Of a DNA stretch of 64,000 nt, positions 35,265 through 47,084 are shown piece by piece. Under the pieces are notes generated by a model that worked only from the letters and a program-made list of their open reading frames with translations, ran no database searches and had not been told where the DNA came from. This stretch comes from Phylloscopus collybita. Lineage: Eukaryota > Chordata > Aves > Passeriformes > Phylloscopidae. Where the stretch lies: contig JAJNNQ010000023.1 of NCBI GenBank assembly GCA_027886175.1, positions 6,837,001 through 6,901,000 of the forward strand. Direction: 5' to 3'. Every line of letters begins with the position of its first letter. The first letter of the stretch is position 1. Position numbers and translations under genes: made by a program.

Positions 35265-35465
35265 GGAGGAATATTTTTAGCTTTCTCATTAACCGAGTCC
35301 TTTCAAATTAGCCTTCCATTAACCTCAAAGCGCAGTGAAAGCGCTGCAAAGCGAGCGTGGGATTTTTTTTCCCCCTTCCCTTTCAGGGCTTAAGGCTCCT
35401 GCGGAATATCAAGGTTCTCCTGATTAGCGTCGCGTCTGCCTTGAAGCTCTAACGAAGGGAAGTTG
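35265..35465. promoter_or_regulatory. Candidate conserved non-coding element
   Basis: GAATATTTTTAGC, CTCATTAACCGAG, CAAATTAGCC, CCATTAACCTCAAAGCG and CTGATTAGCG lie within 200 bp. Function is inferred. Confidence 0.45.
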
Positions 35466-36295
35466 TGTCGGGGGAAAATTTTGGGGAGAGCCAGGCTGGT
35501 GGCAGTGGGGCTAAGGCAGCTCCTGCAGCGTGGGGGTCCCTGCCCGGCCCTTCCAGTGAGGATCCATTGGGATCCTCCAGGCATTGGCCCCTCCCTGCCC
35601 ATCCTGGGGGTGCCCGAGGTCAGGGAGATCCATTAAAGGAGGGAGAATTGACACAACACAGCTCAGAGCTGCCCAGGTGCTTCCTCGCTGGCACCAGCCC
35701 TTCCCATCCCTGCACTAGGATTTTCCCTGGCTTTTGGGGTTTTGGTTTGGGGCTGAACATTCCCCCAGGGGCTGGAGAGCTGGGAGAGCTGGTTTGAAAC
35801 CCCTCTGGCTCCAGTTTTGGTGTCCTCCAGTGTGTTCTTGGGTGGGATGGGATGTAGATGAGGGAAGGGAGATGAAGGAGGGAGGGAGGTGGAGGGATGG
35901 AGATGGAATGAAGACGAGGAGATGGAGAGGGAGGAAGGAAGGAGACAGAGGAGGGATGGAGCAGAGCCTGGGACAGGATTGGCTCCAGGTGCAGCAGCTC
36001 CTGGCCCTGTTCCCTGACAGCAGCCAGGCTGCTCTGAGCTCAGGGGATCCTCCCCAGCTCTGAGCCCACCTACGGAGCCAGACCAGGAACCCAGGGCACT
36101 GGGGTGCTCCTGCTCAGCCCCTTGGGATCCCCCAAACCCTCCCTGTCCCCGGGCACTCCGGGACCCAGCAGATCCTGAGCCGCCTCTGACGAGAGGCACC
36201 GGGGCCGCGTGTGCAGCGCTCGCACACCCAGGGCTGATTTCCATTAAGTGGAAAGCAGAAATAAGGGGAACATCAAAGGGAAATTGGAAAGACAG
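35466..36295. other. Desert segment with GGAGG/GGATGGA purine-rich run
   Basis: A degenerate GA-rich stretch at about 35850-35960; otherwise ordinary GC-rich DNA. No gene is seen. Confidence 0.5.
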
Positions 36296-36334
36296 AAGAG
36301 AGAGAGAGAGAAAAAAAAAAAAAAAAAAAAAGAA

Positions 36335-36382
<48 letters not shown>
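36296..36382. repeat. A-rich tract
   Basis: GAGAGAGA followed by A-runs with AGAAAGC interruptions. No retroelement body is attached that can be recognised. Confidence 0.95.
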
Positions 36383-36383
<1 letters not shown>

Positions 36384-36899
36384 CCAAACCGGGGCGGAGG
36401 AACGGGAGACGGAGGAGAAGAAAGGGAAGGAGCTACTCCGCGCCGGCGCCCGTCCTGCAAATTGGAAGAGCTGCTCGGAGGTGTCCACAGGCGACCCTGC
36501 CAAATCAATTGATTTCATCTCTGGGCACAGAGGCCTTTTTTTATTTCACACCAATTTTCACGGGCAGCGTCGGATAAAAATGGCAGAGACGCCGGGAAGG
36601 GGGAGTGGCGGGAGGGGGGGGGGGGGACAAAAGCAGGGGGGGACAGGAGGGACCGGCTGGTGACAAAAAGAAGCTGAGGGGAGGGACATTGTGCTGGCAG
36701 GGCCTGCCTGGGGATGGTCCCCTGCTGTCCCGCGCTGCCCCCCACATCTTCAGTCCGTCCCCACCTCCCCCTGGGGACCCAGTTCTGGACATTGGCGTCC
36801 CCCTGCCCACCTGGGACATGGGGATGAGGGCGAGCCCCCGGATCCCGGCAGTTCTCCCGAGGTGTGGTGGGAGCATCCCTGCTCCTCTCTCTCCCGCAC

Positions 36900-37255
36900 G
36901 CAGCCAGAGACTCAGGCAGAGAAAAATACCCGCTGACATCAAGGTTATGTAGTCCTGGGCTGACAAGATGGATTATCTCCCGCAATCCATCATTTCCCTG
37001 GCTCCTATTGCAGTTTTCCTTTCGCTCTTTCTCTTCCCCCTTTTTTTTTCTTTCCTCTCCCTTTATTATTATTATTATTTTTTTTTTTTTTTATGAGCAG
37101 AAAACGTTTTTAGCAACCGTAATAGCCACGGCTGGAGGCAGGAATGGGAATCCATCATTTATTTGGCGGGGTTGGATAATAAGTAAGCTCAGGCCTAAAT
37201 CCCATGACCTTGAGAATTAAATAATAACAATAATAACACTAATGAAATCCCACTG
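36900..37255. promoter_or_regulatory. Candidate conserved non-coding element(s)
   Basis: Two islands flank a poly-T/ATT microsatellite (37040-37092). The left one includes GATGGATTATCTCCCGC. The right one includes CCGTAATAGCC, CCATCATTTATTTGG, GGATAATAAGTAAGC and AATTAAATAATAAC. Function is inferred. Confidence 0.45.
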
Positions 37256-37259
37256 AACT

Positions 37260-38975
37260 TCCCACTCGCAGCAGCCCCTCTCCTGCCTTGGCAGGTGGAA
37301 AAGGGCTCGGGATTATTTTTGCAGTAATGAGGGTTGAGAGAGCTCCCATGGAAACACTGTGGATGAAGGGATGGGGGCTTTGTCCTCTCTCCCTCCCTCC
37401 CCCTGCCCTTCCCCGGCCCCCTCGGGTGGCACTGCCAGCAGCAGGGAGGCTCCAGGCTGTGGGGAAGGGGGCAGTGAGACATTTCCCTCTGGAAGTGCTT
37501 CGTTTTGACATTTCCCAAAGAAAATTCCCTGCCTCCTTGTTGCACAGTGACATTTTGCTTTGAAATCCAGGATCTCCAATCTGTGACAAAAACCCAGAGA
37601 CTGGGAAGCAAAACCTTTCCCCTGCCACTGCTGCTGCACCCCCCAATTCCCCTCTTCCTCCCCTGTCCCCAAGGATTGGGGTCTCAGGGCAGGGGCAGAG
37701 CCCAAGAATTTGGCTCACTGATCCTCCTGGATCCCTTCTCCCCGGAGCTGCTCCGTGGTGCTGTTTGCAGCCTGATGGCACCTTCAGGGAGCAGCCAGAG
37801 TGGAAAACGGAGAGGGAAAGTCAACACTGCCTAAAGATGGGAGCAATTCCCTCAGTGCAGCCCTGTGCAGCTCTGCTGGAGAGCAGCAGTGGCCGGGATT
37901 GGTGGCACTGGATGCCCCATGAGTGGCAGGGGTGGCACATCTCCCCAGGTAGATGGAAAGGTGAGGGTAACTCCCATCTTTCCCGCACTGCCCGGACCCC
38001 AGCCCGGTGCAGGAACACTGCGGAGGGGCTGGGACGGGGACAGGAGGATGAGGGACATGAGGGTGGCAGTGCAGCAGTGGCAGTGGCAGGGTGTGAGCTC
38101 TGGGATGGCTCCCTGGTGAGACCCAAATGAGCTCCAGGGAACTTTCGTGGAGGAAAATGTGAATTTCGGGAAGGGAGGAGTTTCCCTTCCTGCAGAGGGA
38201 GCAAGGATGGAGCACAGCCACTGCCAGGGGGTTTATTCCATCTGGTCTGCAGGGGCCGAGTCCTCAGGGTGTTCAGGGTGTCACATCAGCCCCGTGTCCC
38301 CCCAGGCTCGTCGGGAACCCTCGGCATTCCAGGGATCCGCAGCTGCTGCCGGGGGTGGCTGGACCCGCTCGCTCCCCGCGGCTCCTCCCGTTGCTGAAGC
38401 CATGAAACCCCCACCAAACGGGCCAAATTGAACAGGGCCCTTGAACTCACTGAACGAGGCTCTGCCGGAGCCCCGGATGGATGTGCAGCCACCGAGGCTT
38501 TGGGAGCTGTGAGGGGGCCGTGCAGCCCCGTTTTGGGGATGAAAATCCCCAGTTTGGGGCTCAGCATCCCCTCCTGGCTTGGAGAGGACTCAGAGCCCTG
38601 GAGCAGCACTGGGGTGCCTCGAAGGGATTCCTCCAGATCCAGAGGCTCCTCTTCCCAGAGCAGGGGGCCCGGGGCTTGTGGCAGCGTGGGGAGCAGAGCG
38701 ATTCTCTGCGGGTTTTGGGGGGCTGCGGTGGCAGCTGGCCCCCGCTGTGGCTCTGTCCCTGCCCGGAGCCGCGGCAGCTGCGGGGTGCCCGGCGGAGCCT
38801 GGAACGCTCCCCATCAATAATCCCCAGCTCCGGAGCCTTGTCACTCGGTCGGGGGTTGCAATTACAGCGAGCCCCGGGGCTGGAGGCATCGCCTCGCTCG
38901 GCTGCCCCCGCGGAGCCCCGGTGTCACCCGGGCTTGGGGAGCGGGGACATGAACACACGCACCCGTCCTCTGCGG
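37260..38975. other. GC-rich desert segment, no gene seen
   Basis: Several open frames of 90-170 codons occur on both strands, but they overlap each other, lack domains and match only base composition. No repeat family was recognised. Confidence 0.5.
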
Positions 38976-38979
38976 GGAC

Positions 38980-39295
38980 CTGGGCTTAATTAATCTTCTG
39001 TCGAGCAGAGAAGTGGGAATGGTCCCGGAGGAAGCCGGGGAGATGATTGTGCTGGAGTGAGACAAAAGAGAACAGTTAGACTGTGACAGCTGATATTAAA
39101 ATGACTACAACTCACTTCACCCCCCAGTCAATGCATTATATTCCCTATAAATAATGGGATACTCCAGGTTAACTGTCTGTTGCTGCATTCCAATTGTTGA
39201 TATTTAATTAGCTCTAAAATTTAAGTGTTCTTTTATTGCCCTGTCGTTAAGGCTGCCTTATTTCTAATTGATTGAGATTAAAGTGCCTCCTCTCC
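38980..39295. promoter_or_regulatory. Largest AT-rich candidate enhancer island
   Basis: About 300 bp: GCTTAATTAATCTTC, GACAGCTGATATTAAAATG, GTCAATGCATTATATTCCC, GTTGATATTTAATTAGC and TCTAATTGATTGAGATTAAAG. It is the longest continuous AT-rich unique block in the desert. Deep conservation is expected but not tested here. Confidence 0.5.
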
Positions 39296-40149
39296 CTCCC
39301 TCCGGGGACGCGGTGCTGGGGCAGGTGTGGTGACAGCGTGTGACACCTGGAGGTGTGACAGGAGCAGAGCTCTGGGACACGTCCCCAGGGCTTGGGATGG
39401 CTGGGCTGGGCCCTGTCCCCAAGGAGGGAGGGGGACACTCTTTCCCTCAGCATCCCTGAGGGACCTGGGGCTGGATCCTGTCCCTGCAGATCCCAATTCC
39501 CACTGGGATCATCCCAAATTAATGAGCATCCCTTTCCCCTGGCTCTTGGTGTAAATCCATCCTGACAGTAGGCTCAGGATCCTCCACGCCTCACCATTAT
39601 TACCTTCACTAAAAATCACCCCAAAACCGAATCCTGGGGTGATCCAAGGAGGAATGAGGCACCAGAGCTGCAGCCCAGTGCCCAGGTGCCAGGGCGGGAG
39701 CTGCCTCCTGCATCCCAAGAACGGCAGGAGTTAGGAGCCCTCTGATCACCCTGGAATGAAATTTCAGAGGCCGAGCGGGGCACCAGGCGCTGCTACAAAA
39801 CCCCGCCAGCTCCCTCCGAGCCCAAACGGCTCTTTAAAACCCCGATGCATAATTTAACCAGAGCGATCTCAGGCAGGAATGTGGCAAAACCTCACCCCCA
39901 AGGTGCGGGAGAGCGTTCCCTTCCCCCAGAACCCCAAATTCCCCTCCGGAGCTGGGACCTCTTGTTGCTCTGTGCATCCATCCATCACGGCTGCGGGAGG
40001 TGAGGGGTTTTTTGGGGCGGGCCATGCTCCAAACCCAAGGAAAAACCAGTGGGATGTTGACTGCGGGTGCTCCTGGTCCCTCTCCCGCCTCATCCCGGTG
40101 CGGGGACCGCGGGATGCGGAATTTCGCGGTGCCTCTTTCATGTCAGAGC

Positions 40150-40262
40150 AGCGCCGAAGCGCTTGGGAGAGTTAATAATAGAATAGCAGCGGATTAAACA
40201 ATGAATAATGGAGGAGGGTAATAGAGAGAATAAATAATATATTTACAGACTTGCAGCCCCGC
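40150..40262. promoter_or_regulatory. Candidate element A of an inverted related pair
   Basis: GTTAATAATAGAATAGC, GGATTAAACAATGAATAATG and, at about 40194-40252, a stretch whose reverse complement matches the element at 57.03 kb (24 of 25 bases in the core around TCTGTAAATATATTATTTA). Confidence 0.5.
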
Positions 40263-41495
40263 TCCCCGGCGTGGGGCTGGCAGGGATGTCCCCGCGGCAC
40301 AGCAGGTGCCACGTCGGGGCTTGGTGCAGCTTGGCAAAGCCAAACTTCGCCGGAGGGTGCCGGTCCCCACGGTGGGTGACACGGGGACATAATAGGGCAG
40401 CGGCTCCCCAAGTGATGTTCCCGACCAGGGCTTGCAGGCAGAAATCCTCTCGCTGAGCCGCCTTTTCATGCTCCCTGGCTCCTGACGATCTTGCTTGGCT
40501 GTAATCCCCAAACGCTTTAATGGGGGTTTGTTTTCCAAGCAAGGCAGGCAGCGACAAGGACGGCTGCTCCTCGCCCTGAGCGCCTGGCACGGGCTCGGTG
40601 CTGAGGGGACAGCAGGGTGACACGGGGGTCCCTGGGCTGGCAGGCAGCACGGGGCAGGTGTGGGCTGTTGGAGGATGGTGATTCCCGGGATCTGCTCCCG
40701 GGCACGCTCCCCAGCTGCTGCCGTGTGCCGGCCACCAGCTGCTGCCAGGACGTCGCTGATGGTTGGTCGTGGCTCTCGCTGTGGCACAGGGCTGGCGTGG
40801 GGGCCCTAATGAGCAGCCCGGGCTGTGCCGGGGGCTGGCGCTGCTGGGGTCGCCCGGAGCATCCCCGGTGAGGGTGGCGGGGCGCAGGTGGCAGGCGGCG
40901 GCGGGACGGTGATGATGGATGGGGCTGGGCCGGTGGCAGCGCCGGTGACACTGAGGGCTCCGGCTGATTTATCACTCACCGGGGGTGGGCCTGGAGGTTG
41001 GGAAGCTGCGTAAGAGCCAGAGGGAGGGAGAGGTTTCCTTGGGAGGGGGTGCGACTCCAGGGAGCCACACGTGCTGCACTGAGCACCCCAAAATACCCGG
41101 GGGGGGCTCTCAGGGAGGGGCTCCGTGTGCCCAGGGCTGAAACCACTCTGAGTCCGGGGTCTGGCAAACCCCCACAAGTACCCCCGGGGCGGGCCCTGCC
41201 TGTCCTGAGCAGACCCCGCCTGTGTGTCCCCGCGTGTCCCTCCCCGGCTCCGTGTCATTAATTCACCTGTCACCGGCTAACGCGGAGTCGAGATAATATT
41301 GATGTGGCCATTAGAGCGCGGGAACAACAAGGCACAGCGCCGGTGCCACCCGGCTCGGGATCATCCCCACCTCTCCCCCGGGTGCCACAGGCGTGTCCTC
41401 CCCTCTGTCACCTCCCGGGATTGGTGTCCCTGCTCCCACCCCCCCTCAGCCGCGGGTCCCGGTACCTGGGAGAGGAGGGAAAAACACTGGGAGCC
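40263..41495. other. GC-rich desert segment
   Basis: Mostly GC-rich, with one AT-rich cluster at about 41255-41320 (CATTAATTCACC, GAGATAATATTGATGTGGCC). No gene is seen. Confidence 0.5.
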
Positions 41496-41499
41496 CTTA

Positions 41500-41668
41500 A
41501 AATAACACCCAACTGTTTAAGGATGTGAGATCCGTACTAAATCTCAGGGAAAAGGAGCAATTATCCTGTCAGAGAAGGTGATATAATTTTGGAGAGCTGG
41601 TTCAGCAGCTGTAATTTTTTTCCCAACCAATTCTCCCCCAGAGGGATTTAGTGGCCAATTATCCATCA
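41500..41668. promoter_or_regulatory. Candidate conserved non-coding element
   Basis: CTGTTTAAGGATG, GCAATTATCCTGTC, GATATAATTTTGG, GCTGTAATTTTTTTCCC and GGCCAATTATCC. It lies directly beside the GGCACTG minisatellite. Confidence 0.4.
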
Positions 41669-41699
41669 GGGAGAGGGAAGGTGCTGGCTGCCAGCCCCG

Positions 41700-42182
41700 G
41701 GTGCCCTGTGCCGTGTGCCATGTGCCGTGTCCCGTGTGCCATGTGCTGCTCTGGAGAGGCTGCCCAGTGCCAGGAAGCAGTGTGCTGGCACTGCTGTGGG
41801 TGCTGGCACTGCTGTGGGTGCCGGCTCTGCTTTGGGGACTGGTCCTGGTGTGGGTGTTGGCACTGGTTTGGGCACTGTCACCAGTTTTGGCATTGCTGTG
41901 GGTTCTCATTTGGGCACTGGCAGTGCTGTGGGCATTGGTTTGGGCACGACACTGGTTCTGGCACTGCTGTGGGTACTGGATTGGGCACTGCACTGGTTCT
42001 GGCATTGCTGTGGGTGCTGCTTCTGGCACTGCACTGCTTCTGGCACTGCACTGGTTCTGGCAGTGCTGTGGGCACTGGTTTGGGCACTGCACTGGTTCTG
42101 GCACTGCTGTGGGTGCTGGTTCTGGCACTGCACTGGTTCTGGCACTGCTGTGGGTGCCGGTGCCGGCACTGGCACAGGCAGG
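41700..42182. repeat. GGCACTGCTGTGGGTGCTGGTTCT minisatellite
   Basis: About 480 bp of irregular units from CTGGCACTGCTGTGGGTG, GGTTTGGGCACTG and CACTGGTTCTGG. Higher-order repeats of about 60 bp are visible at 41940-42160. All three forward frames stay open, giving spurious 170-210-codon frames. Confidence 0.93.
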
Positions 42183-42219
42183 GGTCAGGGGGGCGAGTGC
42201 TCCCACCCGTTGGGCTGCT

Positions 42220-42348
42220 GGGGAACGTAATTAAGTGCGAAGTTGTCATTTCTTTAATGAAGTGCCAGTGCTGGAGTTTATAATTGCTAATGAGCCCGAA
42301 TAATAATTAGCTGGGCTTTAATGAGGGCGATGATCACTGGGAGGGAGA
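42220..42348. promoter_or_regulatory. Candidate conserved non-coding element with two AAGTGC words
   Basis: AATTAAGTGCGA at 42229-42240 and AATGAAGTGCCA at 42256-42267, then TTTATAATTGCTAATGAGC, AATAATAATTAGC and GCTTTAATGAGG. Dense in homeodomain/NK-type cores. Confidence 0.5.
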
Positions 42349-43084
42349 GAGCGGCCGCGCTTTGGCCTCGTTCCCTGCCGCGCTTCTGCAGTGTCCAGCA
42401 GCCAAGGCCACCCATCCCCAGCCCTGGCTGTGGCCCTGTCACCTCAGTGCCATCCCTCAGAGCAGGGCCACCATGTCACGGCGCCACGTTGGGGGTGACA
42501 ATCCCAGGAAGTGCTGTGGGAATCCGAGGATATCTCTGCACAATCTGGTGTCCCTCGGGAGCACAGTGGCACCGGGGACCTCCAGGATAAGTCTCTGCAC
42601 TCAGGGTGTCCCCACAGTCCTGGCACATGTCCCCACAGGCATGGCACATGTCAGAGAGTGCCATGGGAGATGCCACCACTGTGGCACACATGGCTCTCCA
42701 GGCAGCCAGAGGGGACCCGGACAGTCCTGTCCCCTGAGGGCCACACTGGGATGAGGTCTGTCAGCTCCCGGGTGCAAAGGGGACGTGGAGGGTTGGCCTC
42801 CCCACCTGTCCCCTGCCTGGGGACCCCTGGGTGCTGTGTGACCTCGAAGTGTGGGTGCAGGTGCTCCCGGGTGCTGATGCCCCAAGCTCAACCAGTCCTG
42901 AGGATGTGGGATCAGAGGGCAAAAATCAGCCAACTAATTAGGAAATTGCTGGTGATTATCATTAATTAGAGAGAGGTGTGAAAGGATGGGGATGCCAGGG
43001 AGATGCTGAGCTGGTTATCCCAAATGTGGAGTCTGGGATTGCCGAGCCTCCAACCACCTTGGCTCCTGCTGAGCACCTGATCCT

Positions 43085-43330
43085 CACTCTGGAAAAATCT
43101 CTCTAATTGCAGCAGAAACCTTGAGAGCCGCCGATGATTGCATCCAAAGGTTCATAAAGCAGGAAGCAAATCTGGGAGACAGCTGTGATGTTGCTTCAAA
43201 GAAAATTAAAGAAAAAAAAAAAGAGAGGGAAGAAGAGCAGGAACGGGAGCAGGTAAAGGCAGCTGGGCAGCTCCATGCTCTGTGGTTTTTATGGAGATAA
43301 ATAATTGAGCCGTGCTGGGGGACCTGCAGG
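43085..43330. promoter_or_regulatory. Candidate conserved non-coding element
   Basis: CTCTAATTGCAGC, GATGATTGCATCC, GTTCATAAAGCAGG and GAAAATTAAAG, then an A-run, then AGATAAATAATTGAGCC. Function is inferred. Confidence 0.4.
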
Positions 43331-43594
43331 GTGCCAGAGGTGTTGTTTCCTCTGGGTGCTGCTGGATTCCCAGGAAAAGTGTCCAGGATGTGCCCAGGGA
43401 TGGGTTTGCTGCTGCTGCTGCTGCTGCTGGAGCGTGTCCCCATGCCAAGGCCAGCTCCGCTGCTGAGGTCCCACAGCACTGCTCAGCCCCACAGCTGCCA
43501 CCCCACCCCGGCAAACGGTGTCACCAAGTCAGGGATGTCACCCCTGCCCCACCCCGAGGAGTGGGAGGAACCCACCCCTCTCCAGACAGGCCCA

Positions 43595-43680
43595 TTAACC
43601 CAGCGCACGCTGTTATTTCTCAAAGGTGTAATTAAATTTAATTGTCAATTACGGAGTGACAATGTGGGATCGGCACAATC
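43595..43680. promoter_or_regulatory. Short TAATT-dense element
   Basis: GTAATTAAATTTAATTGTC followed by AATTACGG: overlapping palindromic homeodomain half-sites in 30 bp. Confidence 0.45.
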
Positions 43681-44324
43681 CTGCCCATCCCCCGCAGCAG
43701 GGAGCAGATCCAGCACCGGGACCCCCCTGTGCCCCCACTCCCTGATCCCCCAAGAACCAGGAGCTGCGGCTCTTCACGCTGCTCTGCTTCCTGCTTCCTC
43801 ACAAGAGCTGAAATCTGACCTTTTTTAATATACAGGGCTGCGATTCCGGAGCCGGGAGCAGCTCTGGGAGGGAAAGGTGGGAGAGCGAGATGGAAATGGG
43901 GGGAGCATCGAGGTCTCCAGGCAGATGGGTACCTACCCACCAAGGGCTGGGCTGAGCCTGGCAGGGATGCTCAGGGATCACCCAGGAGATTCGGGAGCCT
44001 GTCCCAGTGTCCGTGGGATGAAGGATGGGAGGCAGAGAGGGGAGAAGTGCCCATTTAAAAATCAATGGAAATGTCACGCGCTGGGAGCAGGGCTGTGCCT
44101 GGAAATTGCAGCCGTGTGCGGCGCCGCCGCCGAGGCCCCGATAATTGTGCTTCTCTTCCTTTCTTTCCCTTTCTCCCGCTGCGCTGCAATAATTGGGAGC
44201 TGTCGCCCGGCTCATCCACTCGGCTCCAGGCGGCAGCGCTGCAATTATCCAGCGGCTCTGGAGCAACGCCTGCAACAGCCACACACACGGCACACGCTGC
44301 CCCGGTGCTGTCCCTGTGCCCATC

Positions 44325-44712
44325 CCCAGGACAGCCACATCCTCATCCTCATGGCCATCCCATCCCTGTCTGATCCCGTTCCAAACCCATTCCTATCTAA
44401 CCCCATCCACATGGCATTCCATTCCATCCCCATCCCCAACTATCTTCATCCCAACCTCATGCCCTGTTCCCATCCCTATCCCATCGCCATCCCCACACTA
44501 TATTCATCCTAATCCCATGCTCTTTCCTATTCCTGTCTCCATCCTAACCTTGTTCCCATCCCAACCCCACCCCTTCCCCACTCCCATCTCCTCCCATTCT
44601 CATCCCATTTCCATTTCCATCTCATCTCTTGCCATTCCCATCTCATCCTTATCCCATCTCCATCCCCATTCCATCCCCACCCCATTCCCATCTCCGTGCC
44701 CATCCCAGGACA
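44325..44712. repeat. CCCATC-type degenerate microsatellite
   Basis: About 380 bp of CCCATCC, CATTCC and TTCCCAT words with irregular phase; C/T/A only on long stretches of the plus strand. Confidence 0.85.
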
Positions 44713-44884
44713 CGGTGCAGCAGCTGGAGTGAATCCCAGCTCCGGGCTGCACCACTGAGGCCACAGGTCCCATCCTGACCTACTTTCCCAAGAAAATCCC
44801 TCTCCGTCAGCATTCCAGAGGCAGCTCCTGCCTGGGAGCCCCGTGTGGGGCCGTGACTCCCAGGGAGCTTCCTGACAAACGCTC

Positions 44885-45068
44885 ACAGTAACGTAATTAT
44901 GGGAGAAATAATAAATGTGTCAGTCCTGCAGGCAGGAACTCCCTGGGAGCAGGGAGCTGCTCTGCCGTGGCTGCGGGCACTCCCCGTGCATGGAATTAAC
45001 TGGGAAAAGCCCTCCCCGGCTCTGAGTTTGTGAAACAATAATGTGTTTCATTATTGATGAACCTCTCA
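44885..45068. promoter_or_regulatory. Candidate conserved non-coding element
   Basis: AACGTAATTATGGGAG, AATAATAAATGTG, GGAATTAACTGG and AACAATAATGTGTTTCATTATTGATG (shown in part). The last is an imperfect AATAATG...CATTATT inverted repeat. Confidence 0.45.
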
Positions 45069-45832
45069 GGGCAGCCATGGCTTACGGGCTCTCCTGCCTT
45101 GCTTTTCCCCCAGATTTCTCCCTTGGATTGGTGGGATCCATGGCTGGCTATGGCACGATGGAGGAGAGATGCCTTTTCCATGATGGAATGCCAAGGAACA
45201 GCCAGGTCTCCCATCTGCAGGGAGGACTGTGGGCTGCAGGCCCCTGCCTGCATCACTGGTGGGCCTGGGACAGGTGTGGGGACAGGGACAGGGGTGGCTT
45301 CCCAATGAAACCCCTGTCCCCAAGGTCCTTGGCTGGGCTGTGCTCCCACACAGCCCCGGCAGCCAAGGGATCTGCATTCCCCAAAGGATTTTCTTAATGA
45401 TCCCCAAAGGAGTTTCTTAATTAGGAGACTTGACAACTGTGCTGGCTCCTGCACCCACTCAGCCCCATGCTTCAAAGCTCTGCCCACCCCCTCTCACAGC
45501 ACTGGGGACACCGTGGTGGCACCAGCACTGCGCTGAGGAGGGGACAGGGACCCTGTCCCCAGCCCCAGGGCAGGGCTGAGCCGGGAGGAGAGGCTGGATC
45601 TGCTCCTGCCCCTGGGATTTGTTTCCCCCTCGAGGTTGGTGCTGACGGGATTGAGAACTTCGGTGTAGGTTTGGGATCCTCCTGAGAGGGGGGTGTGCTG
45701 TCACCTTCCACCTCACGCCCAGGGTGGATGTTCTTGCTTGGTGGCCTTGTGCCAACGTCCTCCTCGGCACATCCAGGTGGGTTTGGTTTGATCTCAGGGC
45801 TGCCTGTGGGGTCTGGGCTGGACATAATCCAT

Positions 45833-46235
45833 ATCTGTGCCACATCTGTGCCATAGCCACCACACCTGTGCCACAGCCATCCTACCTGTGCCATAGCCAC
45901 CACACCCGTGCCAGAGCCACCACACCTGTGCCATAGCCACACTTGTGCCATAGTCACCACACCTGTGCCACAGCCACCCTACCTGTGCCACAGCCATCCT
46001 ACCTGTGCCATAGCCACCATACCTGTGCCATAGCCACCATACCTGTGCCATAACCACCATACCTGTGCCATAGCCACCCTCCCTGTGCCACAGCCACCCT
46101 ACCCATGCCATAGCCACCACACCTGTGCCACAGTCACCACACTTGTGCCATAGCCATACTCCCTGTGCCATAGCAACTACACCTGTGCCATAACCACTCT
46201 ACTCATGCCATAGCCACCACACCTGTGCTGTAGCT
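45833..46235. repeat. 20-bp minisatellite
   Basis: About twenty copies of GTGCCATAGCCACCACACCT with variants (CACAGCCATCCTACCT). Very regular 20-bp period. Confidence 0.97.
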
Positions 46236-46875
46236 GCCGTAGCCACATCCCTGAGGCAGCAGCACGTAGGCACAGGCACATTCCCACGGTGAGGAATTGA
46301 TCCCTGCTGTTCCGTTTATGAGGTGGCGTAATCCCACGGAATCGTCTCCGTAATATCCCAAACTAAATCATTTATTCTTGCCAAAAATCCAATAAAGAGC
46401 TCAGGCCTCCTCCATAGGCAGATAAAGCCCAGATTAACGGGGCTGCCGAGATCAAAAAAAAGGAAAAAAAGAAAGAAACAAGGAGGAAACTCTGGGAGAA
46501 TGAGCGCGGGATGGAGAGGAGACTCCTGCCACCTTCTCCTTTCCCAAGGCTGCTGCAGCTCAGGGTTTTATTACAAAAAGCCACCTAAGTATTACAGACT
46601 AATCCCTAAATCCCAGCCTAGTAAAATATGGAATGGATTTTGTAAATTGTGCCCTTTACAAAGCTGATTGAACTTTTTTTTTTTTGTCCCTTTTTTCTTC
46701 TCCTTCCCCCTCCTCTCCCAGGGGATCTTTTTTTCTTCTTGGGGACAGTGACGCCTTTTGGTGTCCATGTCCTGGCTCTGCTCCTTCTGCAGCCTGAACC
46801 TCCTGGTCCCAGTTTGGAGCTGTTGGATGGTGGGAGCAATGTGGCAGTGAGCCTGGATTGGAGTGAGAATGATCC

Positions 46876-46920
46876 ATTGGGATGGGATGGGATGGGATGG
46901 GATGGGATGGGATGGGAAAA
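46876..46920. repeat. (GGGAT)n microsatellite
   Basis: About eight copies of the pentamer, followed by a degenerate GGGAATGGGGA-rich region to about 47080. Confidence 0.95.
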
Positions 46921-47084
46921 GAGGTGTGGTAAAGGGACAGAGAAGGGAATAGGGAAGGGGAAGGTGATGGGGAATGGGCACAAGGGAGAGAATGGGGATG
47001 GGGATGGGAATGGAGAAGGGAAATGGGGTGGAAATGGGGACAGGATTGGAGATAAGGATGGGAAAGGCAAAAGGGGATTTGGAG

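Noticed and set aside
41544..42283. Gln/Cys/Pro-rich frames of 170-220 codons on both strands
   Set aside because: They come from the GGCACTG minisatellite; all frames are open because the units lack stop words.
27578..46235. CRISPR-like arrays
   Set aside because: Tandem units lack unique spacers and the genome is vertebrate.
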